Origin: Neorhizobium huautlense
Lineage (GTDB): Bacteria; Pseudomonadota; Alphaproteobacteria; Rhizobiales; Rhizobiaceae
Assembly (NCBI RefSeq): GCF_030811685.1
Contig: NZ_JAUSRF010000026.1
Span: 1 to 63,317 of the forward strand
Direction of reading: 5' to 3'
DNA: 63,317 nt
Within the stretch, counting starts at the first letter, position 1. Each line of letters opens with the position of its first letter. The translations under genes were made by a program, and so were the position numbers. Of the stretch, positions 43,179-52,454 are shown piece after piece. The notes beneath the pieces were generated by a model. It was not told where the DNA came from. It was given only the letters and a program-made list of their open reading frames with translations, and did not search any database.

Positions 43179-44158
43179 TGCCTCGCCCTCCCGGCGAGAC
43201 GGTGCAGCCTTGCGGCGACCGCCTCTTCCAGCATCCGGTCCATCGTCCATTCCGCTTCAAACCCCAATGTGTTCCTGATCCGCGCGTTCGAAGTGTGGTA
43301 ATAAACGCCGGCGCCGGGAAAATCGACTGGCACGAGTGGAAGGCCGGTCAACTCCGCCATGCGCGGCAGAAGTTCAGCAAAGTCTGCCGGTTCATCGGAG
43401 CCGAGATTGAAAACGCCGCCCGCCGCATCGGCATGATCGAGTGCCAGCAGAATGCCGGCAACCATATCGCGGGTGTCGGTGATATGCATGCGGAACGGCC
43501 GGCCGTCTTCGTTTCGCGCCAGCACATGCGCGGGCTTGCCGATATCCTTGGAGCGCAAAAGATCCGCCACGGCCGTGTTGCCGAAATTGTCCTGCTGCCG
43601 GATGCGGGGCTTCAGGAAAAAGCGCGGGCCAGAGAAGAAACTGTCTTCATCCAGCAGTTCGGCCGCATCCTGCGTATGGGAAAAACGCAGGATCACCGTC
43701 TCCATCCGGCAGGTTCGCTGGTGGAAACGCACCAGTTCCTCGCCCAGCAGCTTGGTCAGGCCGTAGGGAGAATTCGGTGCCAGCGGATGATCTTCGGTTA
43801 CCGGCAGGAATTCCGGACGGTTTTCCGGATAGACCTCACCGGAGGACGCAAACACGAGGCGACGCACGCCTTGCGTGGACGCTACATCCAGCAGCCGACG
43901 CGTGCCTTCGACATTGACGGCAAACATGCGATCGCGATCCGCCGGTACCCAGGACATGAAGGCACCGAGATGCAGGATGTCGGTCACGCCCTCGACGGCT
44001 CGTGCCACGGCATCCGCATCTTCAAGCGACCCCACGATTTCCTCGCCCTCGGCTGCGGACAGTCGCAGGTCGAAGCCGCGCACGGCCCGGCCTTTTGCCC
44101 GCAACGCAGCGACGACGGCACGACCGACTCGACCAGCCGATCCCGTGACGAGGATCAT
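43175..44158 (-). CDS. NAD-dependent epimerase/dehydratase family protein
   Basis: A 327-residue extended-SDR enzyme. Rossmann motif ILVTGSAGRVGRAVVAALR (residues 2-20), catalytic Ser in FASSGEVYPE and SPYGLTKLLGEEL for Tyr-x-x-x-Lys; the C-terminal part has FNLGSDEPADF. Members include UDP-sugar epimerases and sugar or uronate dehydrogenases. In this operon, directly before a lactonase, an aldose or uronate dehydrogenase that makes a lactone is attractive, but that is inference. It overlaps both neighbours by four bases (ATGA). Confidence 0.87.
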   Translation of the reverse strand: MILVTGSAGRVGRAVVAALRAKGRAVRGFDLRLSAAEGEEIVGSLEDADAVARAVEGVTDILHLGAFMSWVPADRDRMFAVNVEGTRRLLDVASTQGVRRLVFASSGEVYPENRPEFLPVTEDHPLAPNSPYGLTKLLGEELVRFHQRTCRMETVILRFSHTQDAAELLDEDSFFSGPRFFLKPRIRQQDNFGNTAVADLLRSKDIGKPAHVLARNEDGRPFRMHITDTRDMVAGILLALDHADAAGGVFNLGSDEPADFAELLPRMAELTGLPLVPVDFPGAGVYYHTSNARIRNTLGFEAEWTMDRMLEEAVAARLHRLAGRARQ

Positions 44159-45237
44159 AGCCGTTCACCCGTCTTGAAGTTGAAGAGGTAGAGCTGGGCA
44201 GGATCGAAACCGAGCCTGATCTCCTCGTTTCTCGGCAGGGCGCCGCTATGCGACACGCGGGCGATCAGGCCTTTCGACTTGCTGTCTTCGCCATCGGCGA
44301 TCCGGGCCCCTTCGGCTTCGAAATAGACGTATTTCTCAGAACCGAGGCTTTCGACCAGCGTCGGCCGCACACTGAAGGTCACGGGTCCTTCACCGAGCGT
44401 CAGATGTTCCGGCCGCAGGCCAACGACGACCGGTCCCTGATGGGTGGTGGCGCGCGGCAGCGAAATCTGCTGCCCGAAGGCCGTAAGCTGGCCATCACGC
44501 AGTTCCGCATTGAGGAAGTTCATCCCCGGCGAACCGATGAAACCGGCAACGAAGAGATTGGCGGGGTTGTTGAACAGCTCATCTGGCGCGGCGATCTGCT
44601 GGATGAGACCGCCCTGCATGATGACGACACGGTCGGCCATGGTCATCGCCTCGACCTGATCGTGGGTAACGTAGACCGTGGTGACGCCGATGCGCTTGTG
44701 AAGCGCGCCGATTTCGGCGCGCATATGGACACGCAGCTTGGCATCGAGGTTGGAGAGCGGCTCGTCCATCAGGAAGGCCTGCGGCTGGCGCACGATCGCA
44801 CGGCCCAAAGCCACACGCTGGCGCTGTCCACCCGAGAGATCCTTGGGCTTGCGATCGAGATATGGCGTCACCTCGAGAATGCGTGCCGCGTCATCGACAC
44901 GCCGGTCGATTTCCGTCTTGTCGGTGCCGCGCATTTTCAGCCCGAAACCGATATTCTGGCGCACCGTCAGGTGCGGATAGAGCGCGTAATTCTGGAACAC
45001 CATGGCGATATCGCGATCGCCGGGGGCAAGGTCGGTCACCTCGCGGTCGCCGATGAAGATCTGGCCCTCGGTCGCGGGTTCGAGACCGGCGAGAATTTTC
45101 AGCATGGTCGACTTGCCGCAGCCGGAAGGGCCGACCAGCACCACGAACTCGCCGTTTTCGATTTCCAGCGAAAAGGGTCGTAAGACATTGAGCGCGCCAT
45201 AGGACTTGCTGACATTGCGAATGGAAATATTGGCCAT
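44155..45237 (-). CDS. Sugar ABC transporter ATPase (MalK/UgpC type)
   Basis: A 360-residue ATPase: Walker A GPSGCGKST (~38-46), Q-loop VFQNYALYPHLTV, signature LSGGQRQRVALGRA, Walker B FLMDEPLSNLDA, H-loop VTHDQVEAMT, then the ~120-residue regulatory TOBE/OB extension with VVGLRPEHLTLG. The extension identifies it as the CUT1 type. It drives the importer formed by the two permeases just upstream, starting two bases after the stop of the second permease. The long upstream frame is only a shadow of the permease gene. Confidence 0.93.
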   Translation of the reverse strand: MANISIRNVSKSYGALNVLRPFSLEIENGEFVVLVGPSGCGKSTMLKILAGLEPATEGQIFIGDREVTDLAPGDRDIAMVFQNYALYPHLTVRQNIGFGLKMRGTDKTEIDRRVDDAARILEVTPYLDRKPKDLSGGQRQRVALGRAIVRQPQAFLMDEPLSNLDAKLRVHMRAEIGALHKRIGVTTVYVTHDQVEAMTMADRVVIMQGGLIQQIAAPDELFNNPANLFVAGFIGSPGMNFLNAELRDGQLTAFGQQISLPRATTHQGPVVVGLRPEHLTLGEGPVTFSVRPTLVESLGSEKYVYFEAEGARIADGEDSKSKGLIARVSHSGALPRNEEIRLGFDPAQLYLFNFKTGERL

Positions 45238-45239
45238 GC

Positions 45240-46070
45240 TTATTTCTCCGCGCCAGCGGTCAGGCCGCCGACCAAATAACGTTCGAGGAAGAGGTAGATT
45301 GCGATGATCGGCAGGGCGATGAACACCGATGCGGCGGAGATGTCGTTCCAGTAGGTGACATATTCGCCCTGCATCGTGGTGATGCCGAGATTGGCCGTCC
45401 AGTTGTCGGGGGAGTTGACGAGGAAGGTGCGCGCATAGGCGTAGTCTGCCCAGCTGAGCACGAAAGCATAGAGTGCCGTTGCGGCAAGGCCGGGCGTCGC
45501 GATCGGCAGGACCACACGCACCATTGCCCCGATCGGCGAGCAACCATCGACCATGGCGGCCTGCTCGAGTTCTTTCGGGATCGTGTCGAAATAGCCTTTC
45601 AGCATCCAGGTCGCGAAAGGAATGATCATCGTCGAATGTGCCAGAACGAGTGTCCAAAGGCTGCCGATCAGCCCAAAGCTCGAAAAGATCGAGAAGAGCG
45701 GGATGACCAGAAGCGTAGCCGGCAGCATTTTTGCGGTGAGAACGAACAGGCCCATCGTGGCCCCTCCCCGCATCGAATAGCGCGACAGCGCATAACCAGC
45801 GCTGACGGACACCAGCATCGACAATGCAACCGAACCGACGGCGGCAAGCATCGAGTTCCACAGCCACATGAGGATGGGTTTTGCCGCCCAGACGCGGGCA
45901 AAGATGTCCCATTGCGGATCCGTCGGCCAGAAGGTCGGCGGCAGGCGGTAAAGTTCGTTCGTCGTCGAAAGGGCCGTGACGACCAGCCAGTAGACCGGGA
46001 ACAGGATCATCAACAGCGTGAAGATCACCGTGGCGTAAAGCGCGAGGCTCTGTGCAAATGTGCGTTTCAT
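45240..46070 (-). CDS. Sugar ABC transporter permease (MalG type)
   Basis: A 276-residue inner-membrane permease with about six spans and the EAA loop ELEQAAMVDGCSPIGAMVRV, typical of CUT1 MalG-like subunits. The opening RTFAQSLALYATVIFTLLMI and FPVYWLVVTALSTTNE are family-like. Ten bases separate it from the MalF-type gene, two from the ATPase gene. Confidence 0.92.
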   Translation of the reverse strand: MKRTFAQSLALYATVIFTLLMILFPVYWLVVTALSTTNELYRLPPTFWPTDPQWDIFARVWAAKPILMWLWNSMLAAVGSVALSMLVSVSAGYALSRYSMRGGATMGLFVLTAKMLPATLLVIPLFSIFSSFGLIGSLWTLVLAHSTMIIPFATWMLKGYFDTIPKELEQAAMVDGCSPIGAMVRVVLPIATPGLAATALYAFVLSWADYAYARTFLVNSPDNWTANLGITTMQGEYVTYWNDISAASVFIALPIIAIYLFLERYLVGGLTAGAEK

Positions 46071-46080
46071 CCGAACCTCC

Positions 46081-47007
46081 TCAATAGATCGATTTCGAAC
46101 GCCGGCCGAGCATCAGCAGGCTCGCGATGATGCAGATGACCAGCGTCAGCACACCGACAGCGGCGGCGCGGCCAAAGTTGTGATACTGAAAAGCCTGATC
46201 GTAGGTCATGATCGACAGGGTCTGCGTCGAACGCAGAGGCCCGCCGCCGGTCAGAACCTTGATGATGGAAAAATCGCGGAATACCCAGAGCAGGGTCAGA
46301 ACCAGCGTGACGCCCAGAACCGGCATCAACAGCGGCATGGTGATCCAGCGGAAACGCTGAAAAACACTGGCGCCATCCACCTTGGCGGCGGCGTAATAAT
46401 CGGACGGGATGGACTGCAACCCGGCAAGGCACATGATCGACACGAAAGGAAACCCTTTCCAGACCATGGTGATCGCCACCGCCCAGAAGGCCGCCGTCGA
46501 ACTGCTCACCCAGGGGATCATCTGATCGGCGAAACCGAGCTGGATCGCCAACCAGCCGAACAGGCCGAAAGAGGTGTCGAACATCCAGGCAAAGATCACG
46601 ACCGCGATGATTTCCGGCACGGCCCATGGCAGCGCCATGCCGAGACGAGCGACCGTACGGCCCTTGAACTTGTTGTTGACGAGAAGCGCCGTGCTCAAGC
46701 CGACCGCGACGCTGCCGGCCGTCACCACGACCACCAGCTTGAGCGTCACCCAGCAGGCCAGCCAGAATTCCTGCGAGGAAAACAGCCACGTATAGTTGCT
46801 CAGCGAAAACGGCCGGCTGGCGCCGCCGAGCCTCGGGATCTTGACCTGCTGGAACGACAGGTCGATCGCCAGGATCAGCGGCCAGACGATGATGGCGGCA
46901 ACCATCAGCACCGCAGGGGCGATCAGGATATAGCCAAGAAGATGCTGCCGGCTGGGACGCGCAAGGTCAAAGAACTTGCGCCGCCCCGCCTGAACGGTGT
47001 CGGTCAT
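46081..47007 (-). CDS. Sugar ABC transporter permease (MalF type)
   Basis: A 308-residue inner-membrane permease with about six spans and the EAA loop DYYAAAKVDGASVFQRFRWI. The N-terminal region RQHLLGYILIAPAVLMVAAI is typical of CUT1 MalF-like subunits. It partners with the MalG-type protein; the binding-protein gene lies 70 bases upstream on the same strand. Substrate specificity cannot be read from the sequence. Confidence 0.92.
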   Translation of the reverse strand: MTDTVQAGRRKFFDLARPSRQHLLGYILIAPAVLMVAAIIVWPLILAIDLSFQQVKIPRLGGASRPFSLSNYTWLFSSQEFWLACWVTLKLVVVVTAGSVAVGLSTALLVNNKFKGRTVARLGMALPWAVPEIIAVVIFAWMFDTSFGLFGWLAIQLGFADQMIPWVSSSTAAFWAVAITMVWKGFPFVSIMCLAGLQSIPSDYYAAAKVDGASVFQRFRWITMPLLMPVLGVTLVLTLLWVFRDFSIIKVLTGGGPLRSTQTLSIMTYDQAFQYHNFGRAAAVGVLTLVICIIASLLMLGRRSKSIY

Positions 47008-47077
47008 GAATGGTACTCCTGCCGGATGCTCATGTGGTCACCACGGCCCACTTTGCGGGCCATGGTTTCGCGACGGA

Positions 47078-48349
47078 TCAGCCCTTGATGCTTTCCGCCT
47101 TGGCCTGCATGGTCTTGGCCACTTCAGCCGGATCGAGATCCTGAATGATCATCCGCTGGCTCTCTTCCATCACCATCTTGCTGAATTCGTTGTAATAGAG
47201 CTCAAGCCCGGTCGGTACGCGGTCGATGCCCTTTTCCGAGGCCGCCTTCATCGTCTCCAGCAAGACCGGGAAGTGCGGAATGGTCTTTTCCACACCGGAG
47301 ACATCTGCCTTCGGGCTTGGCGGCGTATTGCCGCCCATGGTCGCATAGGTACGCTGGAATTCAGGCGTCATCGTCAGCTTGATGAAATCCCAGACGAGCT
47401 GCTTCTGGTCGTCGGGAATATCGGACGGCATGGCCAGCACGTTCGACGAACCGCCAAGCGGTGGTGTCAGCGGCGGTGCCACATAAACGATATCGCTTTT
47501 GGCCGTTCCCTTTTCCGTAGTGCCGTAAAGCCATGGGCCATCCAGACGCATGGCCATCTTGCCGTCGGCGAAGAGTTTGCGGACATCGCTGGCGCTCATA
47601 TCGACCGGGCTGATGCCGCTCTTCATGACGGTTTTCCAGCGCGTCAGGCCTTCGACCATTTCCGGCGTATCGATGGTGATATTGCCTTCCTTGTCGGTCC
47701 AGTAAGCGCCGGCATCGATGATGTAGTTGAGCATTTCGGTGAGATACTGGCCCGGACCACCCTTGGTTTCATGGCCGGTGCCGAACTGGTCGGCGATACC
47801 GTCGCCGTTCAGATCCTTGGTGGTGGCCTTTGCGGCGGCGATGAACTCGTCATAGGTTTTCGGCACGGCCACACCGGCCTCATCCAGAAGCTTCTTGTTG
47901 TAGGCCATGACGAAACCAAAATAGTTCGTCATGATGCAGACGGTTTCGCCATTCCATTCGCATGTCTTCTGGCCGGCCCAGCCGGTCATGTCGATACCGT
48001 CTTTTTTCAGCCACGGATCAAGCGGCTCCAGCCAGCCGCTATCGGCGAACATCTGGAATTCGAAAGATGCGAGATGGACGATCTGCGGCGGCTGGTTGGC
48101 GGCAAACAACGTCGTCATCGTATCGGCATAGGAGCTGCGCTCCGCCTTGGTGAATTCGATCTTCACCCCGGGATGCTGTTTTTCGAATTCGGCAATGGCC
48201 GAATGCCACCATTCGCCGGTGCCGGCATCATCCGTCTGCCACGAGATGAATTTCAGGACCGTCTCAGCCATCGCGGGGCTAAGGCTTGCCATCATCATCA
48301 CGGTTGCAGTCGCGGCGCCGAGCGCCAGTCTTTTCACTCTCTTGTTCAT
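47078..48349 (-). CDS. Sugar ABC transporter periplasmic binding protein (SBP_bac_1)
   Basis: A 423-residue exported protein. The signal peptide MNKRVKRLALGAATATVMMM continues to an A-M-A cleavage site near residue 28. The mature part begins ETVLKFISWQTDD and has GVKIEFTKAERSSYADTMTT and GGNTPPS, as in CUT1 sugar-binding proteins. The ATG at 48349 is used because the signal peptide starts there; an upstream ATG at 48364 is in frame. It is the first transport gene of the operon, 24 bases after the enolase-type gene. Confidence 0.92.
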   Translation of the reverse strand: MNKRVKRLALGAATATVMMMASLSPAMAETVLKFISWQTDDAGTGEWWHSAIAEFEKQHPGVKIEFTKAERSSYADTMTTLFAANQPPQIVHLASFEFQMFADSGWLEPLDPWLKKDGIDMTGWAGQKTCEWNGETVCIMTNYFGFVMAYNKKLLDEAGVAVPKTYDEFIAAAKATTKDLNGDGIADQFGTGHETKGGPGQYLTEMLNYIIDAGAYWTDKEGNITIDTPEMVEGLTRWKTVMKSGISPVDMSASDVRKLFADGKMAMRLDGPWLYGTTEKGTAKSDIVYVAPPLTPPLGGSSNVLAMPSDIPDDQKQLVWDFIKLTMTPEFQRTYATMGGNTPPSPKADVSGVEKTIPHFPVLLETMKAASEKGIDRVPTGLELYYNEFSKMVMEESQRMIIQDLDPAEVAKTMQAKAESIKG

Positions 48350-48373
48350 GGTTTCCTCCTCCAAAGAACCAAT

Positions 48374-49540
48374 TCAGATACGTTCGAGTAGCGCGAGCGC
48401 CGCCTCCGATGGCTTCACCCCTATTCCCGGCCCCGATGGCAGGTAATAGCGACCTTCACGGCAATCCATGTCACCGGAAAGAAGGCGGCGGTTCGGCTCA
48501 AAGATAGAATGCTGGAATTCGTGCCCCTTCAACGTCTTCAATGTCGAGGACGCCTGCAGGCTGGCTGCCAGAAAGATGCCGGAACCGACCGTTGCATGCG
48601 GGATCACGTCGATGCCGTGCTCGGCGGCAAGCGCGCCGATGCGGATAAAATTGGTGATGCCCTTGTGGCCCATTTCCGGCTGCACGATGGCGATGCGGCA
48701 GCGCTCGATCCGAGCGCGCATATCCCAGTGCGTGCGCCATTCCTCGCCGACCGCGATCGGGATATCCGTGCCTTTCGACACTTTTTCCAGGCCTGCGATA
48801 TCCTCGGTCCAGACGGGAGCCTCGGCAAACCACGGATCGAACAGCGCCATCTCGGCAATCAGCTCCAGCGCCCGCTCGGGGGCCTGGTTCCAGTGCATGT
48901 CGGCGGCGATTTTTGCGTCCGGCCCCAAAACCTTGCGCAGGTTTTCCATTTCGGCCGCCGGGCCGTCATCGGCCACCGGCGTTGCGAACTTGAAAGCATC
49001 AAAACCGCGATCCTGCCAGTATTTCGCCAGCTCTCCACGCGCTTGCAGCGTCTTTTCTGGCAGGCCGGACACATAGGCCGGAAAACTTTCGGCCCCGCCG
49101 CCCAACAGATCGCGAACGGACTTTCCCGCTTCCTGGCCGGCAATATCCCAGAGCGCGATATCAAGCGCTGCCAGCGCATCGACGTAAAAGCCGCCGGTAT
49201 AACCGCGCACCCGCATCATGTCGTAAAGATCATCGTAGATTGCCGACGGATCGGCGGCATCGCGGCCGATCACGAAACCGGCGAGAAGGTCGTTGATCAG
49301 GGCCGCGACCGCGCCGGGCGCGACGATGCCATAGGTCTCTCCCCAGCCGACGATGCCATCTCGTGTCGTCAGACGAACAAGAACGCTGCGGTCGAAAGTG
49401 GGATAGACGGTGCGATTACCCTTGCGCACGATGTAACCGTTCGGGTTGACCACCTCACCTTCGCGCAATGCGCCGAGATAGGGCACCTTGCGCGGCTGGG
49501 TGAGCGTAAAAACCTCGACGGTGGAAATGGGGCTGGTCAT
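48374..49540 (-). CDS. Enolase-superfamily sugar-acid dehydratase (mandelate racemase type)
   Basis: A 388-residue enzyme with an N-terminal capping domain (VLVRLTTRDGIVGWGETYG) and a C-terminal barrel. Metal ligands appear as Asp in AADMHWNQ, Glu in WFAEAPVWTED and Glu in AVGEEWRTHW; the general base His is in IPHATVGSGIFLA. The usual K-x-K/K-x-H second base is FKFAT, so only one Lys is clear. That pattern fits acid-sugar dehydratases rather than racemases, though which sugar acid is unknown. Its start overlaps the stop of the DapA-like gene by four bases. Confidence 0.88.
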   Translation of the reverse strand: MTSPISTVEVFTLTQPRKVPYLGALREGEVVNPNGYIVRKGNRTVYPTFDRSVLVRLTTRDGIVGWGETYGIVAPGAVAALINDLLAGFVIGRDAADPSAIYDDLYDMMRVRGYTGGFYVDALAALDIALWDIAGQEAGKSVRDLLGGGAESFPAYVSGLPEKTLQARGELAKYWQDRGFDAFKFATPVADDGPAAEMENLRKVLGPDAKIAADMHWNQAPERALELIAEMALFDPWFAEAPVWTEDIAGLEKVSKGTDIPIAVGEEWRTHWDMRARIERCRIAIVQPEMGHKGITNFIRIGALAAEHGIDVIPHATVGSGIFLAASLQASSTLKTLKGHEFQHSIFEPNRRLLSGDMDCREGRYYLPSGPGIGVKPSEAALALLERI

Positions 49541-50445
49541 GCGGCCTCCGGCGAAAGCAGACCGAGCTCGACCAGATTGCCATCGATATCGGCAGTCGCC
49601 GCCGCATCGAGATCAGGGGTCGGCGCGCGCACACCTACACCATCGATTACCCCACGCCGCACAAGCACATGCTTGGTCAGCCGCATGCGATAGACCGCCT
49701 GCAATACCAGAAGCGGCAGGGTACGCACATAGATCTTGCGCGCCTCATCCCGCTTACCGGCAACAAGCGCCCGATCGATCGCAACATGCTCCCCGGCGAT
49801 CTCCAGCGCCGGCATGGCGGCGGTCGCGCCGCGGGCATACTCGTCGAGAATATAACGTGCACCGCCGCCGCCGATCACACCCTTCAGCGTGCTTGGGGCG
49901 TGTGCAATGATATGGCTGATGGCAGGACCGGCCGGAAGCGTCTCTTCCTTCACATAGGCGACCTGCGGCAGGGCGTTGATGATCTCGACGATTGCCTGCG
50001 GCGCCAGATCTGAACCGCGAGGCGCCGGCGCGTTCTGAAGGATGATCTCGACGTCCGGCAGCGCTTCGACGACTTTGCCGAGAAATTCGATCAGTGCCGG
50101 CGCATCGGTGCCGACCGATTTCGGCGGCTGCACCATCAGGTAACGGATGCCAAGATCTGCGGCCACGCGACCATGCGCAACCACGTCGCGCCAATCGGCC
50201 GCGCTGGCACCCGCCACCACCGGCACCCGATCGGCCACAGTGGTTACCACGATCTTCAGAAGCCTGGCGCGCTCGTTGGCATCAAGGCTTTCCACCTCGC
50301 TGGCAAAGCCGGGAAACACGACGCCATCCACACCCTGTTCGAGAGCGAACTGCACCAGCCGCGACATGCCCGCCTCATCCACGGCACCGTCCGCCAAAAA
50401 GGGCGTCGGCAGAACAGGCAAAATGCCCTTCAGCCCAGCTACCAT
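49537..50445 (-). CDS. DapA-family aldolase/dehydratase
   Basis: A 302-residue (beta/alpha)8 enzyme of the dihydrodipicolinate synthase/N-acetylneuraminate lyase family. GILPVLPTPFLADGAVDEAG opens the protein, and the Schiff-base Lys is in QVAYVKEETLP. In sugar-acid operons these enzymes are 2-keto-3-deoxy-sugar-acid aldolases or 5-keto-4-deoxyglucarate dehydratases. The ATG at 50445 has GGGAGGTGAGGA upstream. It is the first gene of the ten-gene operon, facing dgoK across a palindromic operator. Confidence 0.88.
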   Translation of the reverse strand: MVAGLKGILPVLPTPFLADGAVDEAGMSRLVQFALEQGVDGVVFPGFASEVESLDANERARLLKIVVTTVADRVPVVAGASAADWRDVVAHGRVAADLGIRYLMVQPPKSVGTDAPALIEFLGKVVEALPDVEIILQNAPAPRGSDLAPQAIVEIINALPQVAYVKEETLPAGPAISHIIAHAPSTLKGVIGGGGARYILDEYARGATAAMPALEIAGEHVAIDRALVAGKRDEARKIYVRTLPLLVLQAVYRMRLTKHVLVRRGVIDGVGVRAPTPDLDAAATADIDGNLVELGLLSPEAA

Positions 50446-50470
50446 TTCCTCACCTCCCAATGAAGTATCA

Positions 50471-50485
50471 TATAGTGGTACTATA
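50471..50485. promoter_or_regulatory. Palindromic operator in the divergent sugar promoter region
   Basis: TATAGTGGTACTATA has 6-bp arms (TATAGT / ACTATA) around three bases, and a further ACTATA half-site lies at 50501-50506 next to TTGACA (50496). It sits between the ten-gene operon and dgoK and covers a TATAGT that could be the minus-strand -10 box. The fused IclR protein is the obvious candidate to bind it. Confidence 0.5.
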
Positions 50486-50562
50486 AACTCACAGATTGAC
50501 ACTATACGCCCCACGGCCCTATGACAAGCCCCCAGATGAAACGAGCGGAGGAGGCTCACGGC

Positions 50563-51471
50563 ATGGGACACGCAGCATCGATTGTGGTCGACTGGGGAAC
50601 AACGTCACTGAAAGCGGCACTCGTCGGCAATGACGGCGAAGAACTCGACAGTCTGGAAACGCCACAGGGCATCTCGTCGCTCGGCAAAGGCGACCACGAG
50701 GCCGCACTCATGAAAGCGATTGCCCCCTGGTTTTCCGCTCACGGCGCTTTGCCGGTCGTCGCCCTTGGCATGATTACCAGCCGCAATGGCTGGGTCGAAA
50801 TTCCCTATGTGCCCTGCCCGGCCGGTTCGGCAGAGCTTGCACGCGGCACGGTTCGGATGGTTCTGCCGAACGGTTCGGAACTAGTGCTTTTGCCGGGCCT
50901 GACCGATCCCGCGCGCCGGCCCTTCCCCGACGTCATGCGCGGCGAGGAAACCCAGGTCGTGGGTCATGGGCTGGACCACGATGCAACGGTGATCATCCCC
51001 GGAACACACAGCAAATGGGCGAAGGTCAAGGCAGGCCGGATCAAGGGCTTCCAGACATTCGTGACGGGCGAAATCTTTGCGCTGCTGCTGAACCATTCGT
51101 TCATCGCGCGCGGAGCGACGCAGCCTCCCGTCAACGATCTCGAAGCATACCGCTGGGGTCTCGACGAGGCGAAGAACTCCGGCGCCATGCTGTCCCTACT
51201 GTTTTCGGCGCGAACGGGCGGCCTTGCGGGCAAGCTCTCCGCCGATCAGCTGCGCTCGTACGTGCACGGCATGGTGATCGGACAGGAATTCAGGCAGGCA
51301 CGCGAAGCCGGCTGGTATTCGGCCGGTGACGAAGCAACGATCGTCGGCAATGACGGGTTGAACGATCTTTACGTCATCGCTGCGGAGGTGTTCGGACTGG
51401 GCATAGCCATGGGCGCCGACGACGTGCTGACGCGTGGCGCCATGGATGTGCTGCGCCAAACGCTTTCATGA
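50563..51471 (+). CDS. dgoK: 2-dehydro-3-deoxygalactonokinase
   Basis: A 302-residue DgoK-family sugar kinase that phosphorylates 2-keto-3-deoxygalactonate. Motifs are VVDWGTTSLKAAL (phosphate binding), GMITSRNGWVEIPYVPCPA, DVMRGEETQVVG and IIPGTHSKWAKV. The ATG at 50563 is preferred since GGAGGAGG lies nine bases upstream; an ATG at 50521 is in frame. Divergent from the operon that has the DapA-type gene. A phosphorylative aldolase (DgoA/Eda) is not in the window, so its product may be cleaved by the DapA-like enzyme or an enzyme encoded elsewhere. Confidence 0.92.
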   Translation: MGHAASIVVDWGTTSLKAALVGNDGEELDSLETPQGISSLGKGDHEAALMKAIAPWFSAHGALPVVALGMITSRNGWVEIPYVPCPAGSAELARGTVRMVLPNGSELVLLPGLTDPARRPFPDVMRGEETQVVGHGLDHDATVIIPGTHSKWAKVKAGRIKGFQTFVTGEIFALLLNHSFIARGATQPPVNDLEAYRWGLDEAKNSGAMLSLLFSARTGGLAGKLSADQLRSYVHGMVIGQEFRQAREAGWYSAGDEATIVGNDGLNDLYVIAAEVFGLGIAMGADDVLTRGAMDVLRQTLS

Positions 51472-51540
51472 AACCCGGCGCGCAGCGCGACGTCGCAATG
51501 GCCGGCAAGGCGCTGCGCCACCATTTGCTTGAGGAATGAC

Positions 51541-52167
51541 ATGTACAATTTCCCCGCCAGCATCGGCACGAGCCGACACGAAAACGATATTATCACCGTA
51601 TTGGCACGGCTGGAGCGGCTCGGCATTCCCGATAGTCCGATCGCCTTTTACGGGTCTTCCTCCTTCCGGATCTGGAATTCCATCGCAGAAGATCTCGGGT
51701 CTCTCGACGTCGTCAATCTGGGTTTTGGCGGAGGCACGTTTCTCTCCGGCATCCATTATCTGGACCAGCTTCTGACACCGCTCAAGCCGCGCAGGATCGC
51801 GCTCTATTTCGGCGAAAACGATATCGCCAGCGACGGCCTCACGGCTCAAACGGCCTTTCGGCATCTGAAGGAACTGCGCGACCGAATTTCGCAGGTGCTG
51901 CCGCAGTCCGAGGTGTTCGTCCTGTCGATTAAGGATAGCCCGGCCCGCTGGATCTACCGACACGAGTTCGCGCAGTTCAACCAGCTGGCCCGCGACTGGT
52001 GCAACGAGCGTGACGACACGACATGGGTCGAGGCCAGCACCGGCCTTATCGGCGAGAACGGCCTGCCGATGTTCCGATATTATCTGCCCGATCTGGTCCA
52101 CTTGAATGCGGCGGGATACGCTGTTTGGTCATCAGCCCTCAGAAGACTTCAGGGGCTCCTGAATTAG
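51541..52167 (+). CDS. SGNH/GDSL-type hydrolase
   Basis: A 208-residue SGNH hydrolase-like protein. The four blocks are visible: Ser in FYGSSSFRIW, Gly in VNLGFGGGTF, Asn in YFGENDIASD, and Asp/His in PDLVHLNAAGY. This suggests an esterase, for example for acetylated sugars. No signal peptide. The ATG at 51541 has TGAGGA upstream; it lies 69 bases after dgoK and is probably co-transcribed with it. A role in deacetylating a sugar substrate would fit but is inference. Confidence 0.82.
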   Translation: MYNFPASIGTSRHENDIITVLARLERLGIPDSPIAFYGSSSFRIWNSIAEDLGSLDVVNLGFGGGTFLSGIHYLDQLLTPLKPRRIALYFGENDIASDGLTAQTAFRHLKELRDRISQVLPQSEVFVLSIKDSPARWIYRHEFAQFNQLARDWCNERDDTTWVEASTGLIGENGLPMFRYYLPDLVHLNAAGYAVWSSALRRLQGLLN

Positions 52168-52202
52168 GACATGAGCCGGTTTCATCGCCAAGGTCTTAAT
52201 GG

Positions 52203-52267
52203 GGTGCGAACTATCGGCCCGTTGGAATACGCCAGTGAAATTCAACGATGCTGCAGCAAAACGTCAG
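52203..52267 (+). repeat. Diverged repeat, copy A (partner at 54737)
   Basis: A 65-base stretch aligns with 54737-54801 at about 79% identity over the first 38 bases and lower after, with small gaps. In the same frame both copies read V-R-S/T-x-x-P-L-E-Y-x-S-E-I, so they may come from one coding family. Not identified further. Confidence 0.45.
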
Positions 52268-52454
52268 CCAAGATTTTTCTGCGCGTGAAAGCAGGTAAAG
52301 CATCGCTGAGCCGAATTCCCTACTGTTTGTGGCAGATCGGGTACACAGTCTCACACCGTATATCGTCTAAAGACTACCATCTTTCCGGACCACCAAGCTG
52401 CCTCGCGTATTCACCGCACGGAGGGAAAGCTTAACGCTCGGTGTCTTCGGTACT

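Noticed and set aside
42752..44191. Plus-strand frame of 479 codons opposite IclR-SMP30 and the epimerase
   Set aside because: Antisense shadow crossing two well-supported genes.
52171..52434. 87-codon plus-strand frame after the SGNH gene
   Set aside because: No ribosome site or domain; the only notable part is the diverged repeat, reported as such.
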